NCBI GenBank assembly: GCA_003155705.1
Contig: PMEC01000135.1
Location: 1 to 9,646, forward strand
DNA from: Bacteroidales bacterium
GTDB lineage: Bacteria > Bacteroidota > Bacteroidia > Bacteroidales > VadinHA17
Reading direction: 5' to 3'
DNA: 9,646 nucleotides
The notes beneath the pieces were generated by a model. That model was not told where the DNA came from, ran no database searches, and saw only the letters and a program-made list of their open reading frames with translations. Positions 6,090 through 9,646 of this stretch are shown one piece after another. Made by a program: the position numbers and the translations under genes. Each line of letters begins with the position of its first letter. Position 1 is the first letter of the stretch.

Positions 6090-7658
6090 TTATAGTTTAA
6101 GATTCTCTGCCTTATCAATTTTCTTATCCGGCAAGCTTCCACAATTAACAGTTGAAAAATCAAGAACATTTTTTAATATGAAAGATGGAACACCTTCTTT
6201 ATGAGGAACTCTGACATTGATGAAAGAGGCACCATTTACGTCTTCAATAATGAAAGGAGGACGTAAATCTTCATTCTCAAGCATTAGTTCCACATTCATT
6301 AATTCGATATTTTTCACGTGTCTGATATAAAACCCGTAGGCCGGAATCTTTCCGAATTGCTGCGGATCGGGATAACCATTCTCTTTTTCCGGAACAACAA
6401 TTTCAGACTGTTCTTTCGTAGCTCCACCCTTAACCAGAATAGTTAAGTTACTCATTTTTATATCTTCAATATCGTACCCGGGTATTCCGAATATAAGTGA
6501 TGCATAATCGGGATTAGAACTGTAAACTACCACATTACTTATATTTACTCTTCTGAGTTTGCCCACAGGAGTTCCGGCAGGGCCTCTCATTCTTGAACCA
6601 ATCCTGAAGAAGAACGGTGCTCCCTGGATATCCCGCATTGTAACATTTGTTACAGTCACATCCTCAAGAATACCTCCGTCGACTGTTTCGAGGGCGAGTC
6701 CCCGGCAGAATTCAAATGTACAGTTGGAAATAGTGATGTTTCTGAAACCTCCGTTTGATTCAGTTCCAAATTTTATTCTTCCTGTAACCACGCCACGATC
6801 GGGAACTCTGCCTGCTTCATTTTTAAGATAAGTACAATTCAGAAAAGAACCTATATCAAAACCACTTACAGAACAATTAGTTATAGTAACATCTTCTGTA
6901 ACTTTTGCAAACCCTAGTCCGAATGAGCTTTTCAGAACTATGGCATCATCAAAAGGAGCATTAACACTGCAATTTGAAATATGAACATGCCTGCAGCAAT
7001 CTATATCAAAACCGTCACGGTTTGTGTCCAGCTTAACATTGTCAATTGTCATATTATCGACACCGGTTGCCAGAAGACAAAAGTGTCCACCTTTCAGAAT
7101 GGATATATCTTTAATCACAACATTCCGGCACAATTTCAGAGCAATAGCCTTATTACCCGGTCCCTGACCTTGTCTAGCTTCGCGGGTAAGACCATTTCCA
7201 GTGATTCTTCCATAACCTGTAATAGCTATATTTTCAAGGTTTTCGCCCCAGATCAAGCTGTTATGCCAGTGACTGTGACCAAAATCCTGGTACATATCCC
7301 ATTGGTTAGGTTCCGGCGCATCGTAACCCGTTTGTCCCTGAACAGGGATAGCAGCAATAAGATCAGCCCCATTGTCAAGGTAAATTGTAATATTGCTTTT
7401 CAGACGGATGGAATAGCTCAGATAATTTCCCGCCGGGAAATAGACTGTTCCACCACCCGCAGATGAGGCAGCATCGATAGCCCTGTTAATTGCTTCGGTG
7501 TTGAGAGTTGTGCTATCTCCCTTAGCACCAAACTGCTTCACATTGTAAAAACCGGAATAATTCAATTCCGTGCCTTTTGTAACTGTCTGAGATAAAGCCA
7601 CAGCTGTAGTTAAAAGTAAATAAATAGAAAAAATAAACACTCTCCTGATATTTTTCAT
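6090..7658 (-). CDS. Glycoside hydrolase family 28 (polygalacturonase / rhamnogalacturonan hydrolase-like)
   Basis: A 522-residue secreted right-handed beta-helix protein. The signal peptide MKNIRRVFIF... probably ends near ALSQ (21-24). An N-terminal pectate-lyase-superfamily stretch (NVKQFGAKGDST, 39-50, then GGGTVYFPAGNY, 68-79) leads into many helix turns of the type 'NITISNCTF'. GH28 catalytic Asps are visible: D215 in NRDGFDID and D237/D238 in FDDAIVLKS, and RIK at 294-296 is intact. The usual NTD is NRD, and the GHG histidine turn is replaced by SGFDIGS (265-271). Such a pattern suits a Bacteroidota GH28 subgroup acting on a modified pectin, not plain polygalacturonan. I chose the ATG at 7658 because it opens a textbook signal peptide; the longer frame to 7706 would need a TTG start. 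It precedes the acetylesterase gene in the same transcript. Exact substrate is not decided by sequence. Confidence 0.87.
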   Translation of the reverse strand: MKNIRRVFIFSIYLLLTTAVALSQTVTKGTELNYSGFYNVKQFGAKGDSTTLNTEAINRAIDAASSAGGGTVYFPAGNYLSYSIRLKSNITIYLDNGADLIAAIPVQGQTGYDAPEPNQWDMYQDFGHSHWHNSLIWGENLENIAITGYGRITGNGLTREARQGQGPGNKAIALKLCRNVVIKDISILKGGHFCLLATGVDNMTIDNVKLDTNRDGFDIDCCRHVHISNCSVNAPFDDAIVLKSSFGLGFAKVTEDVTITNCSVSGFDIGSFLNCTYLKNEAGRVPDRGVVTGRIKFGTESNGGFRNITISNCTFEFCRGLALETVDGGILEDVTVTNVTMRDIQGAPFFFRIGSRMRGPAGTPVGKLRRVNISNVVVYSSNPDYASLIFGIPGYDIEDIKMSNLTILVKGGATKEQSEIVVPEKENGYPDPQQFGKIPAYGFYIRHVKNIELMNVELMLENEDLRPPFIIEDVNGASFINVRVPHKEGVPSFILKNVLDFSTVNCGSLPDKKIDKAENLKL

Positions 7659-7676
7659 TTCTGATTTTTTTTGGAC

Positions 7677-7706
7677 ACAATTTAGTAATAACGTCGATAA
7701 TGACAA
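7677..7706 (-). promoter_or_regulatory. Candidate promoter for the GH28-acetylesterase operon
   Basis: On the minus strand TTG (7706-7704) is followed after 19 bases by TAAATTGT (7684-7677). That is close to the Bacteroidota pair TTG / TAnnTTTG, with six of eight -7 positions loosely fitting, and the spacing is right. The start codon is at 7658, so the leader would be very short. There is no sigma-54, cre-like or clear operator site beside it. This is a motif-based guess. Confidence 0.33.
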
Positions 7707-7747
7707 TTCAATAATGACCTTTTAGTTCTCCGAGCGTTAAAAATTAT

Positions 7748-7755
7748 TAACTTTC
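7748..7755 (+). promoter_or_regulatory. Candidate -7 promoter element for pdxB
   Basis: TAACTTTC differs from the Bacteroidota -7 consensus TAnnTTTG only in the last base and lies 19 bases before the pdxB ATG. The -33 region around 7721-7728 is T-rich but has no TTG. Since the pectin genes run the other way, pdxB needs its own promoter within this 116-base gap, which supports the call a little. Confidence 0.3.
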
Positions 7756-7774
7756 AGGTGCAAATATTTATAAA

Positions 7775-8905
7775 ATGATTAAGATTATTGCCGATGAAAA
7801 TATTCCTTTTCTCAAAGGAGTCCTTGAACCTTATTCAGATATTACCTATCTGCCTGGAAGACTGATCGGAAATGAACAGCTTAAAGAGATTGATGCTTTA
7901 CTGATCCGGACAAGAACAAAATGCACTGAGAATCTCTTAAAAAACACAAGGGTCAGTTTTATTGGGACAGCAACAATAGGTTTTGACCATATCGATACCA
8001 GGTATTGCGAAAATCATCAGATAAAATGGACAAATGCCCCAGGGTGTAATTCTTCTTCAGTGCAACAATATATCGCTGCTGCCCTGCTTAAAATGGCCGG
8101 TGATTTTCAATTTAATCTGAAAGACAAAACCATTGGAATAGTAGGTGTAGGCAATGTTGGTTCAAAAGTTGCAAAGCTAGCTAAGATCCTGGGAATGAAT
8201 GTGCTGCTTAATGATCCACCCAGAGCCAGAAATGAGGGAGATAAGTCATTCGTTGATCTGGATACTCTTTTAAATGAATCTGATATTATTACAGTTCATG
8301 TTCCTCTCAATATAGTGGGAGGAGACAAAACATATCATCTATTTAATGATAGATTAATCCGAAAAATGAAGAAGGGGGCCTGGCTGATCAATTCTTCAAG
8401 AGGAGAAGTAGCAGAAACTTCTTCGGTCAAAAGGGCGCTCTGCTCAGCAAAATTAGGAGGAGTTGTTATGGATGTCTGGGAAAATGAACCGGATATTGAC
8501 AATGAGTTACTTGACAAGGCTTTTCTTGCCACTCCGCATATTGCAGGTTATTCCACCGATGGCAAAGCAAATGGTACTTCTATTATTATAAATGACTTAT
8601 GTAAAAGTTTTAATCTGCCTTTAACTGACTGGTATCCTGAAGTTATTCCTCAGCCACATATCCGGGAAATAACAATCAGAGCAAAGAACAGAGACCCTGA
8701 GGATATAATCAGAGAAGCCGTACTTAATACTTATAATATTAATGAGGATGATACTAAATTAAGGTTTTCACCGTCTGATTTTGAGAAACACAGAGATGAA
8801 TACCCCGTAAGGAGGGAATTCACTGCATTCATTATCAATCTGATAAGTGGAACAAAAAAGGTCCAGAAGATACTTGAGGATATTGGCTTCAAAGTAATTG
8901 TCTGA
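7775..8905 (+). CDS. pdxB: Erythronate-4-phosphate dehydrogenase
   Basis: A 376-residue D-2-hydroxyacid dehydrogenase that oxidises 4-phosphoerythronate to 2-oxo-3-hydroxy-4-phosphobutanoate, the second step of the DXP-dependent pyridoxal phosphate pathway, in the cytoplasm. The N-terminus MIKIIADENIPF is typical of PdxB. The catalytic-domain segment GTATIGFDHID is at 64-74 and APGCN at 88-92. The NAD-binding loop GVGNVGS is at 124-130. Catalytic residues are R209 (SSRGE), E238 (WENEP) and H255 (TPHIAGYST). The C-terminal extension with FEKHRDEYPVRREF (336-349) is the PdxB-specific dimerisation domain, which separates it from SerA or lactate dehydrogenases. Full length, start clear. It is divergent from the pectin genes and convergent, with a 9-base gap, with the activase gene. 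Confidence 0.95.
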   Translation: MIKIIADENIPFLKGVLEPYSDITYLPGRLIGNEQLKEIDALLIRTRTKCTENLLKNTRVSFIGTATIGFDHIDTRYCENHQIKWTNAPGCNSSSVQQYIAAALLKMAGDFQFNLKDKTIGIVGVGNVGSKVAKLAKILGMNVLLNDPPRARNEGDKSFVDLDTLLNESDIITVHVPLNIVGGDKTYHLFNDRLIRKMKKGAWLINSSRGEVAETSSVKRALCSAKLGGVVMDVWENEPDIDNELLDKAFLATPHIAGYSTDGKANGTSIIINDLCKSFNLPLTDWYPEVIPQPHIREITIRAKNRDPEDIIREAVLNTYNINEDDTKLRFSPSDFEKHRDEYPVRREFTAFIINLISGTKKVQKILEDIGFKVIV

Positions 8906-8914
8906 CCCAAAAAC

Positions 8915-9646
8915 TTAAAGTCTTACTAACTCTTGTTTTCCCGCCATTGCATATTCCTTTACCTGGAAGGCAAATGCCTGCAACCTGGTGTCAAGCGAAA
9001 CTGAATCCTGACCATCATACGCTATATTAATAAATGGAATGTTGTTATGATCTTTCCTGAATGTGTCACTTACTGATGCAACAACAGTTCCGGGCATACA
9101 GGTGAAGGGCAGAATAGCCGCAAGCCCTGAAACCCCTCTTTCGTATAGCGCCATGGATGTGCCCATTGCTATAGGAGGATCGCCGTCATAGAATTTATTA
9201 ATGTATGTATTACATAAATTCAACATATCATGAAGAGAGACATCTTTTTGATGATCTGTAAATTCCTTTATTCCTCTTAAAAGCGAATAAGCAATTACAT
9301 CCTGTCCAAATCCCTGGATTTTAGATTTTATCACTCCTATATTGTCGTTTTTCCATCTGCTGTCACGGGTAAAGCGATAAGTTGAGTAATAAATCCATTC
9401 AGAGAATGGTCCGATCATTACTTCAATACCGAGATCTTCCAGTCTGTTGGCAATATCCCCGTTACAGGGTGCATTATCACGCATAAAAATTTCACCGATA
9501 ATAGCCACGACGGGTCTCTTTATGCTTTTATCCACCTTTATCGCGAGAAAATCTGCGGCAACTAGGGCAAGTGTTTTGTGAAGACCTTTTGAGCCATTCT
9601 CGATGCATTTCACAAGTCTTATTATTGATTCTTCATATAACTTGTC
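8915..9646 (-). CDS. Acyl-CoA dehydratase activase-related protein, C-terminal part (partial)
   Basis: An open frame of 243 residues runs in from the right edge, so the true start lies outside; the apparent GTG start at 9613 is only an internal Val codon, and 11 more codons stay open upstream of it. The visible part resembles the C-terminal region of the large CoA-substrate-specific enzyme activases (DUF2229 / 2-hydroxyglutaryl-CoA dehydratase-like). Recognisable blocks are IIGEIFMRDNAPCNGDIA (49-66, C61), a Rossmann-like repeat with LEDLGIEV, and LPFTCMPGTVVAS (179-191, C183), then PFINIAYDGQ. The two Cys in these settings are candidate Fe-S or redox ligands. The N-terminal ATPase (BadF/HgdC-type) module would be off the window. 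Long members of this family reach well over 1,000 residues in anaerobes, and their physiological substrate is mostly unknown. The stop at 8915-8917 is nine bases from the end of pdxB. Confidence 0.8.
   Translation of the reverse strand, partial: DKLYEESIIRLVKCIENGSKGLHKTLALVAADFLAIKVDKSIKRPVVAIIGEIFMRDNAPCNGDIANRLEDLGIEVMIGPFSEWIYYSTYRFTRDSRWKNDNIGVIKSKIQGFGQDVIAYSLLRGIKEFTDHQKDVSLHDMLNLCNTYINKFYDGDPPIAMGTSMALYERGVSGLAAILPFTCMPGTVVASVSDTFRKDHNNIPFINIAYDGQDSVSLDTRLQAFAFQVKEYAMAGKQELVRL

Noticed and set aside
6981..7466. 161-codon plus-strand open frame antisense to GH28, and similar antisense frames at 6559-6831, 4990-5289 and 3082-3330
   Set aside because: They lie opposite well-supported coding sequence, show no recognisable domains and have compositions expected of shadow frames.
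7659..7706. N-terminal extension of the GH28 gene to 7706
   Set aside because: It would need a TTG start and would bury the signal peptide behind 16 extra residues; the ATG at 7658 is better.
9611..9613. GTG as the start of the activase-related gene
   Set aside because: The frame stays open through 11 more codons to the window edge and the family is much longer, so this is an internal Val codon.
1..9646. CRISPR array, tRNA/rRNA, riboswitch, insertion sequence or phage module
   Set aside because: No regularly spaced repeats, cloverleaf, transposase, integrase or long structured leader was found; the gaps between genes are all 119 bases or less.

Overview
The window looks like chromosomal DNA from a member of the Bacteroidota, most likely an anaerobic Bacteroidales or Marinilabiliales-type organism. 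The evidence is AT-rich sequence, weak or absent Shine-Dalgarno sites, a perfect Bacteroidota-type -7 box (TAnnTTTG) ahead of the first gene, an S46 dipeptidyl-peptidase closely resembling Porphyromonas DPP11, the DUF2520 / KdsC / UbiA / Maf gene order, and part of a CoA-dehydratase-activase-type protein typical of anaerobes. The assignment rests on recognition of families, not on a search.

Layout. (1) Bases 120-5190, plus strand: five genes with gaps of 3, 4, 2 and 10 bases, almost certainly one operon. They encode a DUF2520 Rossmann-fold protein, a KdsC-like HAD phosphatase (Kdo / LPS core synthesis), a UbiA-family membrane prenyltransferase, a Maf nucleotide pyrophosphatase, and a secreted S46 peptidase with the Arg673 signature of DPP11 (cleaves after Asp/Glu). 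(2) Bases 5191-5306: a convergent intergenic gap holding an imperfect hairpin and a compact double palindrome that resembles a dispersed REP-like element. (3) Bases 5307-7658, minus strand: a two-gene pectin unit, a GH28 glycosidase followed 3 bases later by a rhamnogalacturonan acetylesterase-like SGNH hydrolase, both with signal peptides. (4) Bases 7659-7774: a divergent promoter region. (5) Bases 7775-8905, plus strand: pdxB, vitamin B6 synthesis. (6) From 8915 to the right edge, minus strand: the C-terminal part of an acyl-CoA dehydratase activase-related protein, cut by the window end and convergent with pdxB.

How they fit. The first operon joins envelope and housekeeping functions with a periplasmic peptidase that releases acidic dipeptides for uptake. 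The GH28/acetylesterase pair would act together on acetylated rhamnogalacturonan or related pectin; no SusC/SusD, sulfatase or regulator gene is visible, so it is either a minimal unit or the edge of none. I see no RNA gene, CRISPR array, transposase, phage gene or broken gene, and no convincing new system. The items most worth a second look are the substituted catalytic residues in the two pectin enzymes, the double palindrome, and the conserved but functionally unclear DUF2520 and UbiA proteins.
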